A stretch of DNA of 12,768 bases from NCBI GenBank assembly GCA_913040875.1, contig CAJWHX010000055.1, positions 1 to 12,768 of the forward strand, read 5' to 3'. The position numbers and the translations under genes are program-made. The notes beneath the pieces were generated by a model, which saw only the letters and a list, made by a program, of their open reading frames with translations, was not told the origin of the DNA and made no database searches. How positions within the stretch are numbered: position 1 is the first letter of the stretch; every line of letters starts with the position of its first letter. Source of the stretch: an uncultured Pseudomonadota bacterium (GTDB lineage Bacteria; Myxococcota; UBA796). Positions 1-7,470 of the stretch are shown here, piece after piece.

Positions 1-1520
1 ATCAATGTGACCATACGGGCTGGGTCTGATTGTACAACTTCTTCTTCTGTTTCTGTTGATTCTTGTATGGAGTCCATTCCAAAGATGAATTTCTTACGAA
101 CAAGGTGGGTTAAAATATCCGACCCACCATTGGTAATATTACTATTGAAGCCCATTCCAGCTGATGGTAATGAAGAGTCTTCTGGGGCTTGATTGATAAA
201 CAATCCCCCACATGAAAGCGCTTTAAAGTTTGTAGAGCGCAACTCCTCAGTCGATCCAAAAATAGAGACCAGTTTTCTGAACTTCAGTTGATTGTAGAGT
301 GAGACGGCTTCATCGTAGTCGGCGACCTCATAGACTAGTAATATTGGACCTGGAGGTGTATCATCCAGCATTGTGTTGCCGCTTGCCCAATTGATTTTGT
401 ACAAAGCAGGTCTGACATAGTAGCCTCGTTGCTCGTTGTCTAAGTTTTCAACGTTGCGAATGGGGGTGTGTTTATTGGTGTATAAAGAATGGCCATATCG
501 ATGATACCGAGTTCTCCAGTGCTCTGATATCATAGGACCGAGATAGCTGTCCTTTTCAGACCCAAAACCGACTTTGATTTGATCCAAGCTTTCTGCCAGT
601 GTATCGATTAGAAGATCTGCCATCCCTTTGACGATGAATACCCGACTGACCGTAGTAGGCCGCTGGCCTGTATATCGGACCGAACTGGCTAAAATCTCGC
701 GAGCAGTATGAGTTAAGTCGGCAGAGTTGAGGACAATTGCAGCAGATTTTCCGCCAAAGAATCCGATAAACTTATGGTGAGGTGCAGGGGGTTTATTGTG
801 CAAGATTTCAGTAGCTGTTGGATAGCTTCCAGCAAAGAGAGACCCATCGATCATCGGATGAGACAAAATGTACTGTCCGATGTGAGAACCAGGTCCTTGC
901 ACCATATTGAATACACCCCGAGGTAGTCTGCATCGATCCCACAATTCAGCAACGGCTTGTCCGACCCCAGGCGTATATTTACTGGGTTTGTGAACGACAC
1001 AATTCCCCATTAGCAACGCTGCTGCCGAAAACCAACAGGAGGTCAGTAAAGGTTGGCTAAATGGGGTTAGCAAAGCGATGGTTCCCAAGGACTGGAGCTG
1101 GCGAACGATATCGGATGAAGGGGTTTCATTTTGCTGAAAGATAACATTTGCTGCGGCGATCAGCTTATCCATGTATTGATGGGCCATTGCCACTTCTTGT
1201 TTCGACTCCCACAAAGGAATCCCTGTTTCGCGTGTGAGTGTGATGGCCAACGACTTATTGTGGGTTTCTAGCTGCTCTTGAAACTGATTGACGACAGCCA
1301 TTCTTTTTCGAACGGTGCTAGAGTTCCATTTCGCTTGGACTTCCTTAGCGTACAAAATGGCTTCTTTTGTATTTTGCAAGGAGAAGGGATATCTTCCGAT
1401 TTGGTCAGAGCGATCGCCGGGATTGTTGTCATTGATAAAGCCACTTGTATGAGCTGCTTTGACAAAGGAGCCATAAACATAGTCGCCTTTTTTCAATAGA
1501 GGAGGTGATTTTAAATCCAC
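1..1520 (-). CDS. AstD-like aldehyde dehydrogenase-fold protein lacking catalytic residues (3' end outside window)
   Basis: An uninterrupted frame of about 506 codons runs off the left edge. It follows the aldehyde dehydrogenase fold from end to end and is closest, from memory, to succinylglutamate-semialdehyde dehydrogenase (AstD). Landmarks in order are TRETGIPLWESKQEV, the cofactor Lys region HKPSKYTP, FAGS in place of FTGS, FFGGKSA, YTGQRPTT, PPGPILLV and SAGMGFNSN. The key residues are missing. The oxyanion-hole Asn of the PYNFP motif is Ser155. The general-base Glu of LEMGG is Phe254. The nucleophilic Cys of GQRC is Pro288 (codon at 657-659). The ribose-binding Glu of EEVFGP is Thr388. 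It should therefore not oxidise aldehydes by the family mechanism and is probably a pseudoenzyme. An acidic tail follows the fold. The start is uncertain: GTG at 1520 is chosen, TTG at 1556 is possible, and the first in-frame ATG (1301) is at codon 74. None has a clear ribosome binding site. Confidence 0.85.
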   Translation of the reverse strand, partial: MDLKSPPLLKKGDYVYGSFVKAAHTSGFINDNNPGDRSDQIGRYPFSLQNTKEAILYAKEVQAKWNSSTVRKRMAVVNQFQEQLETHNKSLAITLTRETGIPLWESKQEVAMAHQYMDKLIAAANVIFQQNETPSSDIVRQLQSLGTIALLTPFSQPLLTSCWFSAAALLMGNCVVHKPSKYTPGVGQAVAELWDRCRLPRGVFNMVQGPGSHIGQYILSHPMIDGSLFAGSYPTATEILHNKPPAPHHKFIGFFGGKSAAIVLNSADLTHTAREILASSVRYTGQRPTTVSRVFIVKGMADLLIDTLAESLDQIKVGFGSEKDSYLGPMISEHWRTRYHRYGHSLYTNKHTPIRNVENLDNEQRGYYVRPALYKINWASGNTMLDDTPPGPILLVYEVADYDEAVSLYNQLKFRKLVSIFGSTEELRSTNFKALSCGGLFINQAPEDSSLPSAGMGFNSNITNGGSDILTHLVRKKFIFGMDSIQESTETEEEVVQSDPARMVTL

Positions 1521-1757
1521 AATGAAACCCGCGGTCAAAGATTGGAGAATATTCAACTAGTCTTAAAATATCTCATATTGTACAAAAAATACAGTATCCG
1601 TATCGGAAGTGCAAGCAAAACTACGGAATTGTCATCCATTTGCAACAAAGGAACGAATGGTTTGAGGTTTGGGGCAATGTCGGTTAGGTAAGACCGAACA
1701 GTTTTTTTACGCATCGTGTACAGTGTACATACATCCGTTCAACCACAGAGGTGTATC
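1521..1757. other. Divergent intergenic region between the ALDH-like gene and cbs
   Basis: This stretch holds no convincing gene and should contain promoters for both flanking genes. For the rightward gene, TTGTAC at 1578-1583 and TATCGG at 1601-1606 are 17 bases apart, a weak sigma-70-like pair. On the minus strand, TACAAT (1582-1577) preceded by TG could be a -10 for the leftward gene, but no good -35 is visible. A TGTACA tandem palindrome lies near the right end. All promoter calls here are guesses from short motifs. Confidence 0.35.
1717..1729. promoter_or_regulatory. Tandem TGTACA palindrome upstream of cbs, possible operator
   Basis: Two copies of the self-complementary hexamer TGTACA are separated by one G, so the 13 bases also form a near-perfect inverted repeat. 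The site ends 28 bases before the preferred TTG start of cbs, where a repressor could act on the leader or promoter. I cannot link it to a named regulator, and short palindromes occur by chance. Confidence 0.25.
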
Positions 1758-3146
1758 TTGACTCCTGATAAACGTGTCTATGATTCCATTCTTGACTGTG
1801 TGGGAAATACTCCGCTGGTCAGACTAAATCGAATTACCAAAGATTTGAAATGTACTGTGTATGCAAAAGTAGAATTTTTCAATCCTGCGGGGTCGATAAA
1901 AGATCGAGTGGCGAAGCAAATTATTGAGGATTATGAAGCAGAGGGTCGTATCAAACAGGGTGGAACAATCATTGAAGGAACCAGTGGGAATACTGGTGCT
2001 GGTTTGGCTCTTATGGCAACCTCTAGAGGGTACAAATCAATTTTCGTGATGCCAGATAAGCAATCGGAAGAAAAGCGTCAGGCCCTTCGGGCTTGGGGTG
2101 CAAAAGTGGTGATTACTCCAACGAATGTCGACGCTGATGATCCCCGTTCATATTACAAAGTGTCCGAGCGCTTGGTGCAAGAAACAGAAAATGCCTGCTA
2201 CGGAAATCAATACCACAATCCGAGCAACCCCAAAGCACATTATCACTCAACAGGTCCAGAATTGTGGGACCAAACAGAAGGAAAGATGGACGTCTTTATT
2301 GCGGGTGTGGGTACCGGTGGGACAATTGCTGGCTGCGCTCAGTATTTTAAAGAGCAAAATTCCGAGATTAAAGTGGTTGCTGTTGATCCGGTGGGATCCT
2401 TGTATTACGACTATTTTTACAGTGGTGTGATGACCAAGCCGTATACGTATGTCCTTGAAGGAATCGGTGAAGACTTTATGCCATCCACCATGAGTTTTGA
2501 CAATGTCGATGATGTTGAGCGGGTCACAGATCAGGAGTGTTTTGAGATGACTCGCAGACTGGTTGCAGAAGAAGGTATCTTTGCTGGAGCGTCCTGTGGA
2601 GCTGCACTTGCTGGGGCGATGAAGTACCTCAAAAAACACGATCGAGAAGGTATGGTTGCAGTGGTGGTGTTACCGGACTCCGCGAAGAATTATTTATCCA
2701 AAGTATTCAATGATCGGTGGATGGAAGAAAATGGATTCATGGATCCACCAACTGTAGAGGGTACCGTATCTGATTTACTGCACTCAAAATCCAAGCGCGA
2801 AGTGATTACCATTGGACACACCACAACAGTTGTAGACGCAGTTGAAACATTGAAGAAGTATGACTTTTCCCAAGCACCAGTTGTAGATGGAGAATCTCTG
2901 TTGGGAATTTTGACGGAGAAGAGTCTCTTGCATCACGCTATTAAAGGACATGCGGGTCAAGATACGGTTAGAGAGCTGATCGATATGGACTTTTGTGTTG
3001 TACACGAAGATACAGAGTTGTATGTGTTGATGGAACTGTTCAGTCGATTCGAAACGGCGCTCGTTTATGAAGAGAAGAAACCATGTGATATCATCACCCG
3101 GATTGATTTGATTGATTACATGTCTCGTTCTAAAAAACGTCGATAA
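1758..3146 (+). CDS. cbs: Cystathionine beta-synthase with C-terminal CBS-domain pair
   Basis: Cytosolic PLP enzyme condensing homocysteine with serine to cystathionine, the first step of reverse transsulfuration. The fold-type II catalytic core spans about residues 5-320 (numbered from the TTG). It shows GSIKDR with PLP-binding Lys48, the substrate loop EGTSGNTG, the phosphate-binding loop GTGGT (about 185-189), LEGIGEDFMP, GASCGAA and PDSAKNYLSKVFNDRWM. The LEGIGEDFMP and RNY/KNY-to-DRWM signatures favour cystathionine beta-synthase over cysteine synthase. Residues about 331-454 form a tandem CBS (Bateman) pair, a regulatory module that in some homologues binds adenosyl compounds. TTG at 1758 is preferred because GAGGTG lies just upstream and the homology begins soon after. 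A GTG at 1716 would add 14 unconserved residues. It is followed after 23 bases by the gamma-lyase-like gene. Confidence 0.93.
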   Translation: MTPDKRVYDSILDCVGNTPLVRLNRITKDLKCTVYAKVEFFNPAGSIKDRVAKQIIEDYEAEGRIKQGGTIIEGTSGNTGAGLALMATSRGYKSIFVMPDKQSEEKRQALRAWGAKVVITPTNVDADDPRSYYKVSERLVQETENACYGNQYHNPSNPKAHYHSTGPELWDQTEGKMDVFIAGVGTGGTIAGCAQYFKEQNSEIKVVAVDPVGSLYYDYFYSGVMTKPYTYVLEGIGEDFMPSTMSFDNVDDVERVTDQECFEMTRRLVAEEGIFAGASCGAALAGAMKYLKKHDREGMVAVVVLPDSAKNYLSKVFNDRWMEENGFMDPPTVEGTVSDLLHSKSKREVITIGHTTTVVDAVETLKKYDFSQAPVVDGESLLGILTEKSLLHHAIKGHAGQDTVRELIDMDFCVVHEDTELYVLMELFSRFETALVYEEKKPCDIITRIDLIDYMSRSKKRR

Positions 3147-3169
3147 AATCGAATCGAATTGTAGTTTTT

Positions 3170-4294
3170 ATGACCGCAAAACGCCATTTGGATACCCTTG
3201 CAATTCATGCTGGTCAGTCTCCCGACCCCACCACGGGTGCTGTCATGACACCAATTTATCAAACGTCCACCTACGCTCAGAGTAGTCCTGGTAGCAATAA
3301 TTGGGGCTATGCTCGAACCAGCAATCCGACACGAAGTGCCTTGCAAGACTGTATTGCTGCACTGGAAAAGGCACAATACGGGATTGTGTTTTCATCAGGA
3401 GTAGCCGCTATTGACGCTGTGATACGTGTGTTGTCCCCAGGGGATCTGGTCGTTTGTGGAGATGACATTTATGGCGGTACACATAGACTCTTTACCAAAG
3501 AATGGACTCGATACGGTATTGATTTTGTCTTCGTAGATACGAGCAATCCGAATTTGGTCATTCCCGATAGCGCTAAGATGGTTTGGGTGGAAACCCCCAC
3601 AAATCCTTTGTTAAAAGTTACAGATATTGAAGTTGTTGCGCAAAAGTGTGCAAAGAGTGGAGCTCTTCTAGTGGTAGACAATACTTTTGCAACACCGGTG
3701 TTTCAACAACCATTGACCGAAGGCGCGGACATCGTGGTTCACTCTATGACCAAGTATTTAAATGGTCACTCTGACGTTATAGCCGGTGCAGTAGTGGTTA
3801 ACGATGTAGATTTGGCTCGCAGGTTGGCTTGGATTCAAAATTCTGCCGGTGCTGTCCCTTCTCCAAATGACTGCTTTTTGGTGTTGAGGGGCTTAAAAAC
3901 GTTGCACTTGCGCATGGAGCGTCATCAGTTTAACGCTCGACTGTTGGTAAACTGGCTCGAGGATCAGGAGAGAATAAAAAGAGTGTTGTATCCAGGCTTC
4001 GGAGGTATGATATCGTTTACCTTAGATGCTGATTTGGATGCTGCGAGGCGTTTTGTATCTTCAACAGAGATCTTTACACTGGCAGAAAGTCTAGGAGGCG
4101 TAGAGTCTTTGATTGGAGTGCCAGCAGTCATGACGCACGCATCTGTACCGGCAGAAGTTCGCAGAGAAATTGGAATAGAAGATGGACTCATTCGAGTCAG
4201 TGTTGGAATTGAACACATTGATGATTTGATTTTGGATCTAACATTGGCAATGCAGAAAACGTTTATCACACAAGGACAGCAACATGGACAGTGA
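3170..4294 (+). CDS. Cystathionine gamma-lyase / gamma-synthase family PLP enzyme
   Basis: Member of the Cys/Met metabolism PLP-dependent transsulfuration family (374 residues). With cystathionine beta-synthase just upstream, the likely role is cleavage of cystathionine to cysteine. Gamma-synthase activity cannot be excluded from sequence. Visible motifs are HAGQSPDPTTGAV, YQTSTY, the neighbouring-subunit phosphate site YAR (47-49), VETPTNP, VDNTFATP, the Schiff-base lysine in HSMTKYLNGHSD (Lys195), SLGGVESL and IRVSVGIE. One oddity is that YPG (274-276) runs directly into FGGM (277-280). From memory, relatives have about 16 more residues here (a HPxHxxAxxQM segment), so the gene seems to carry an in-frame deletion. 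The ATG start has only a poor ribosome binding site. The 3' end overlaps plsB by 11 bases, which suggests coupled translation. Confidence 0.9.
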   Translation: MTAKRHLDTLAIHAGQSPDPTTGAVMTPIYQTSTYAQSSPGSNNWGYARTSNPTRSALQDCIAALEKAQYGIVFSSGVAAIDAVIRVLSPGDLVVCGDDIYGGTHRLFTKEWTRYGIDFVFVDTSNPNLVIPDSAKMVWVETPTNPLLKVTDIEVVAQKCAKSGALLVVDNTFATPVFQQPLTEGADIVVHSMTKYLNGHSDVIAGAVVVNDVDLARRLAWIQNSAGAVPSPNDCFLVLRGLKTLHLRMERHQFNARLLVNWLEDQERIKRVLYPGFGGMISFTLDADLDAARRFVSSTEIFTLAESLGGVESLIGVPAVMTHASVPAEVRREIGIEDGLIRVSVGIEHIDDLILDLTLAMQKTFITQGQQHGQ

Positions 4295-6818
4295 CAAGCA
4301 ATATGGTGGCGGAATGTTGCGTAGATTTGGACTGCTGTATTTTTTGAGTGGTGTTGGATTGTTGCTGCGAAAACTCCGCATGAGCGATCGTTCTGCCAAC
4401 AATATTCGCGAGGCATCTGAAAAAGGTCCCGTCGTCTATGTCTTTTATACACGGTCTAAATTGGACTGGCTGGCGCTCAATAGGGTCCTCAATCAGCGTA
4501 GACTGCCTCTGGCTGAAGTGTCTTTGAATATGCGGGTTCTTTGGTATCGTCCTCTGATCGATGCCTGTGTGCAAACTTGGGGGGCGATAAAGCGACTGAC
4601 GGGTAGTTTAAACGACAAACAGCTCTTAAAACAAACATTGGAAAAGAAGGGCGTTGCAGCGATATTTCTCACAAAGCCGTCGGGGTTCTTTTACACCAAC
4701 ACCGATGCGCTAGAATATTTGGTCGACTTGCAATCGAATACGGATATGTCGATTCAGTTGCTTCCAGTTGCTGTCGTGTGGCAACGCAAACCAAGTAAAG
4801 AACGTTCGGATTTGATGCGTTTTATTTTGGGGTCAGAAGATCAACCGGGTCCGTTGATGAAGCTATTTTCAGTGGTCAATCGAGATCATGAGCCGATCAT
4901 TCAGGCTGGAGAGTCTGTAGAACTCAACGAAGTGTTGGAACGCTATGCCAATCAGCCCGCCAAACGTCAAATCCGAGTCGCTCGTCTTTTACTGAAGGGC
5001 TATCTCTATAGAGAGATGCATGCGATTCAAGGTCCAAAGATTCGTTCGTTTGATTGGTTTCGCCGCCAGATTCAACTGGCACCAGAAGTTAAGGCGTTGA
5101 TCCAAAGCGAAGCGAAACGGACTGGAAAGTCTGTAGAACGCCTTCGCAATGAGGTTGATAAAACGGTTGAACACATCGCAGCACGATTTTCCTTTCGAAT
5201 TTTGAAAGCCTTTGCCCTATTTTGTCGCTTTGTTTGGAATCAGATTTTTTCTGGCGTCGACTTACGACCCGAAGACATCGAGCGAATGAGAGAAGCCGTG
5301 CGTACTGGAACCCCTATTTTGGTACCGTCACACCGTTCTCACTTGGATTACCTTCTGATTGGATCTCAATGTTATGAACATGGCCTGGTTTTGCCATATG
5401 TTGTAGCAGGAGAAAATCTATCCTTTTTCCCAATGGGGCTTTTGTTTAGAGGGAGTGGAGCATTTTTTATCAAGCGTTCATTTAAAGAAGACCCGATTTT
5501 CCCCACTGTTTTTGAACGCTACGTCCGCTTGTTGATTCGCGAAGAGATTCCAGTGGAGTTCTTTATTGAAGGTGGACGGTCTAGAACCGGCAAGCTTTTA
5601 CATCCAAAACTGGGAATGCTTCGGATGGTGGTCAATTCAGCTGTCCATATGAAGTCCGATAGAATTTTGACGATTTTGCCGATTGCTTTTTCCTATGAAC
5701 AGATTGCAGAGGAAAAATCCTACGCCAAAGAATTGTCAGGACGATCGAAACAAAAGGAAAGTGTTTCAGGTGTTTTGAAAGCCCGTAAAATTCTCAAGAA
5801 ACGATATGGGAAAGTCTACATGCGTGTCGGAGAGCCCATCTACTTAAACCAGATCATCGCTGGTTTTGATACTCATTGGGATGAAATGGAAGAACCTGCA
5901 CAGAAGGAGCAGTTGAAAGGGATAGCGACGCAAATTATGCACGGAATTGGACAGAACATGCTCATTTTGCCAACAGGGATTACGGCTTTGGCCCTCTTGT
6001 CTGATCACAGACCCGGCATTTCATTGAATAGAGTTCATGAACGAGCGGAAAGGTACGATCGTTTACTTCGCCATCAAGGTGCGATGGCAGCAGAATCGTT
6101 GAATCATGGGAAAGAAATTGTTGAACAGGCTCTGCAACGGTTCACCTCTGAACGCTGGATTGAGAGACTCGAAGATGCACAAGGTGTCGTGATTCGAGTT
6201 GTCCCAGACTCTAGAATCACAATGGAGTATTACAAGAATGGTTTAATGCACTTTTTAGCACCGATATCTCTATTGGCTGCCGCAATTGTTGCAACAGATG
6301 GCGATTGTCAAGGCGATGAAACATTGAGACTTTTCTTGGAGCAATCCTTTGTGTTGCGATTCGAGTTTCCTGCTCATCCAACGTATAATTTCCGTCAACT
6401 TGCGGAAGTATCTCGTCAATCGATGGTAGAATATGGTGCACTTCGTACGTCGGAAGAGGATGGGGAAGTATCCTACGAAGTTGATTCGATGGAGATGCTT
6501 CATGAGTTGGCCAGTCTAACCACCAATTTCCTTGAAACCTACATCTGTGTTCTCCGAGCCTGTCAGTCCTTCGCTGCCATAAAAATATCTGAAAAGGAAT
6601 TGAAAAGAAAGATTCAAGACTATGCCAAAGCAAGGCTTGCAGTAGCAGAAATCTTAAGACCGGAAGCATTGTCTAGTGTGAACATTGCGAATGCGCTATT
6701 TTCCTTTAAAGACGAGGGAATATTAACGTTCACAGATAGTGGTTTTACCATGGATGAAGAGGTCTGGGAGCAACACAGGCGCGATTTGACTACAATAGTG
6801 AAAAGGATGAATCGATAA
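4284..6818 (+). CDS. plsB: Glycerol-3-phosphate acyltransferase PlsB
   Basis: Transfers an acyl chain from acyl-ACP or acyl-CoA to the sn-1 position of glycerol-3-phosphate, making lysophosphatidate, the first step of phospholipid synthesis at the inner membrane. The 844 residues match the long PlsB family (about 807 in E. coli, from memory). Catalytic motif I is HRSHLD, with His350 and Asp355. It is followed by GAFFIKR, the substrate-binding block EGGRSRTGK (429-437) and LPIAFSYEQ, then the YAKELSGRSKQKES segment typical of PlsB. The N-terminal 300 residues and the C-terminal helical region, including MEYYKNGLMHFL, also resemble PlsB rather than PlsC. ATG 4284 has an AAGGA site upstream. The start lies inside the end of the preceding gene in another frame. 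A 45-base gap leads to the repeat protein. Confidence 0.95.
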   Translation: MDSDKQYGGGMLRRFGLLYFLSGVGLLLRKLRMSDRSANNIREASEKGPVVYVFYTRSKLDWLALNRVLNQRRLPLAEVSLNMRVLWYRPLIDACVQTWGAIKRLTGSLNDKQLLKQTLEKKGVAAIFLTKPSGFFYTNTDALEYLVDLQSNTDMSIQLLPVAVVWQRKPSKERSDLMRFILGSEDQPGPLMKLFSVVNRDHEPIIQAGESVELNEVLERYANQPAKRQIRVARLLLKGYLYREMHAIQGPKIRSFDWFRRQIQLAPEVKALIQSEAKRTGKSVERLRNEVDKTVEHIAARFSFRILKAFALFCRFVWNQIFSGVDLRPEDIERMREAVRTGTPILVPSHRSHLDYLLIGSQCYEHGLVLPYVVAGENLSFFPMGLLFRGSGAFFIKRSFKEDPIFPTVFERYVRLLIREEIPVEFFIEGGRSRTGKLLHPKLGMLRMVVNSAVHMKSDRILTILPIAFSYEQIAEEKSYAKELSGRSKQKESVSGVLKARKILKKRYGKVYMRVGEPIYLNQIIAGFDTHWDEMEEPAQKEQLKGIATQIMHGIGQNMLILPTGITALALLSDHRPGISLNRVHERAERYDRLLRHQGAMAAESLNHGKEIVEQALQRFTSERWIERLEDAQGVVIRVVPDSRITMEYYKNGLMHFLAPISLLAAAIVATDGDCQGDETLRLFLEQSFVLRFEFPAHPTYNFRQLAEVSRQSMVEYGALRTSEEDGEVSYEVDSMEMLHELASLTTNFLETYICVLRACQSFAAIKISEKELKRKIQDYAKARLAVAEILRPEALSSVNIANALFSFKDEGILTFTDSGFTMDEEVWEQHRRDLTTIVKRMNR

Positions 6819-6863
6819 CTAGAAGATTCGCAAACGATCTACCGATAAAATGAGAGGAGAACA

Positions 6864-7406
6864 ATGCTTTGGATGATACTGTCAACGATGGTTTTTGCCA
6901 GTCCAACGGCTACTACAGTCACTAAAAAAGGTTCGTGCCCATCAGGGTACAGCAGTTCTGGGAATTATTGCAAGCCCAATTCTGGAGCGAGATTTGCGAT
7001 TGAAAAGACAGGTTCGTGTCCGTCTGGCTACAGCAGTTCGGGTGAGTATTGTTTGGCGAACTCAGGGGCTTCTTTGGCTATACATAAAAGTGGTTCATGT
7101 CCATCAGGGTACAGCAGTTCTGGGAACTATTGTTTGGCTCAATCTGAGAAGCGAACTTCTGCATTGACTCCAACTACTGTCACTAAAAGTGGTTCGTGTC
7201 CATCGGGGTACAGTAGTTCTGGGAATTACTGCAGACCCAATTCTGGAGCGAGATTTGCGATTGAAAAGAGAGGTTCGTGTCCGTCTGGCTACAGCAGTTC
7301 GGGTGAGTACTGCTTGGCGAACTCTGGTGCCAAATACGCTATACACAAAGATGGTTCGTGTCCATCAGGGTACAGCAGTTCTGGGAACTATTGTTTGAAG
7401 TATTGA
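6864..7406 (+). CDS. Small secreted cysteine-rich repeat protein
   Basis: I do not recognise a named family. The 180 residues begin with a short hydrophobic segment and a plausible signal-peptidase site after VFA (residue 12), although no positive charge precedes the hydrophobic stretch. The mature part is six copies of a motif beginning GSCPSGYSSSG, then N or E, then YC. Each copy carries a Cys pair with ten residues between. That gives twelve cysteines, an even number that suits periplasmic or extracellular disulfides. Copies start at residues 23, 50, 77, 110, 137 and 164, so spacing is 27 residues within each group of three and 33 across the linker. AGAGGAG sits 5 bases before the ATG and supports this start. 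No promoter is visible in the 45 bases after plsB, so co-transcription is likely. Its function is unknown. Confidence 0.8.
   Translation: MLWMILSTMVFASPTATTVTKKGSCPSGYSSSGNYCKPNSGARFAIEKTGSCPSGYSSSGEYCLANSGASLAIHKSGSCPSGYSSSGNYCLAQSEKRTSALTPTTVTKSGSCPSGYSSSGNYCRPNSGARFAIEKRGSCPSGYSSSGEYCLANSGAKYAIHKDGSCPSGYSSSGNYCLKY
6930..7403 (+). repeat. Two-level coding repeat: 81-base units inside a duplicated 261-base block
   Basis: Six units lie in the secreted-protein gene. The first five-unit spacing is 81 bases within each triplet. The whole triplet, including a TVTK-coding linker, is repeated 261 bases later (block starts 6930 and 7191). Units 1 and 4 differ at only a few bases, as do most of units 2 and 5. 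Corresponding units in the two blocks resemble each other more than neighbouring units do. This indicates an older 81-base amplification followed by a more recent block duplication or conversion. Confidence 0.9.
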
Positions 7407-7420
7407 TGGCTAAAATCAAT

Positions 7421-7444
7421 AAAGGGAGCTCGGAGTCTCCCTTT
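7421..7444. terminator. Bidirectional hairpin terminator between convergent genes
   Basis: AAAGGGAG (7421-7428) pairs perfectly with CTCCCTTT (7437-7444) around an 8-base loop. It lies 14 bases after the secreted-protein stop and 26 bases beyond the stop of the convergent gene. Read leftward, the stem is followed by a T-rich run; read rightward the T tract is poor. It probably serves the minus-strand gene better, but the position suits both. Confidence 0.7.
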
Positions 7445-7470
7445 ACAGTACAGTGCAGTAAGAGTGAAAC

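Noticed and set aside
1716..1757. Longer cystathionine beta-synthase starting at GTG 1716
   Set aside because: The added 14 residues are not family-like, the GTG lacks a ribosome binding site and lies in the palindromic element, while TTG 1758 has GAGGTG upstream.
2247..2639. Antisense open frame of 130 codons inside cbs
   Set aside because: It has no recognisable protein features and lies wholly inside a strongly conserved gene.
3964..4452. Antisense open frame of 162 codons across the CTH-plsB junction
   Set aside because: It is the shadow of two conserved genes and its translation has no family signature.
6217..6669. Antisense open frame of 150 codons in plsB
   Set aside because: It is opposite the conserved C-terminal region of PlsB and shows no start context or motif.
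6895..7398. Out-of-frame and antisense repeat-encoded open frames in the secreted-protein gene
   Set aside because: Repeats whose length is a multiple of three keep all frames open together. Only the frame with the signal peptide, ribosome binding site and regular Cys pairs looks real.
6930..7403. CRISPR-like array
   Set aside because: The repeats are 81 bases, coding and contiguous, with no unique spacers; they are protein repeats.
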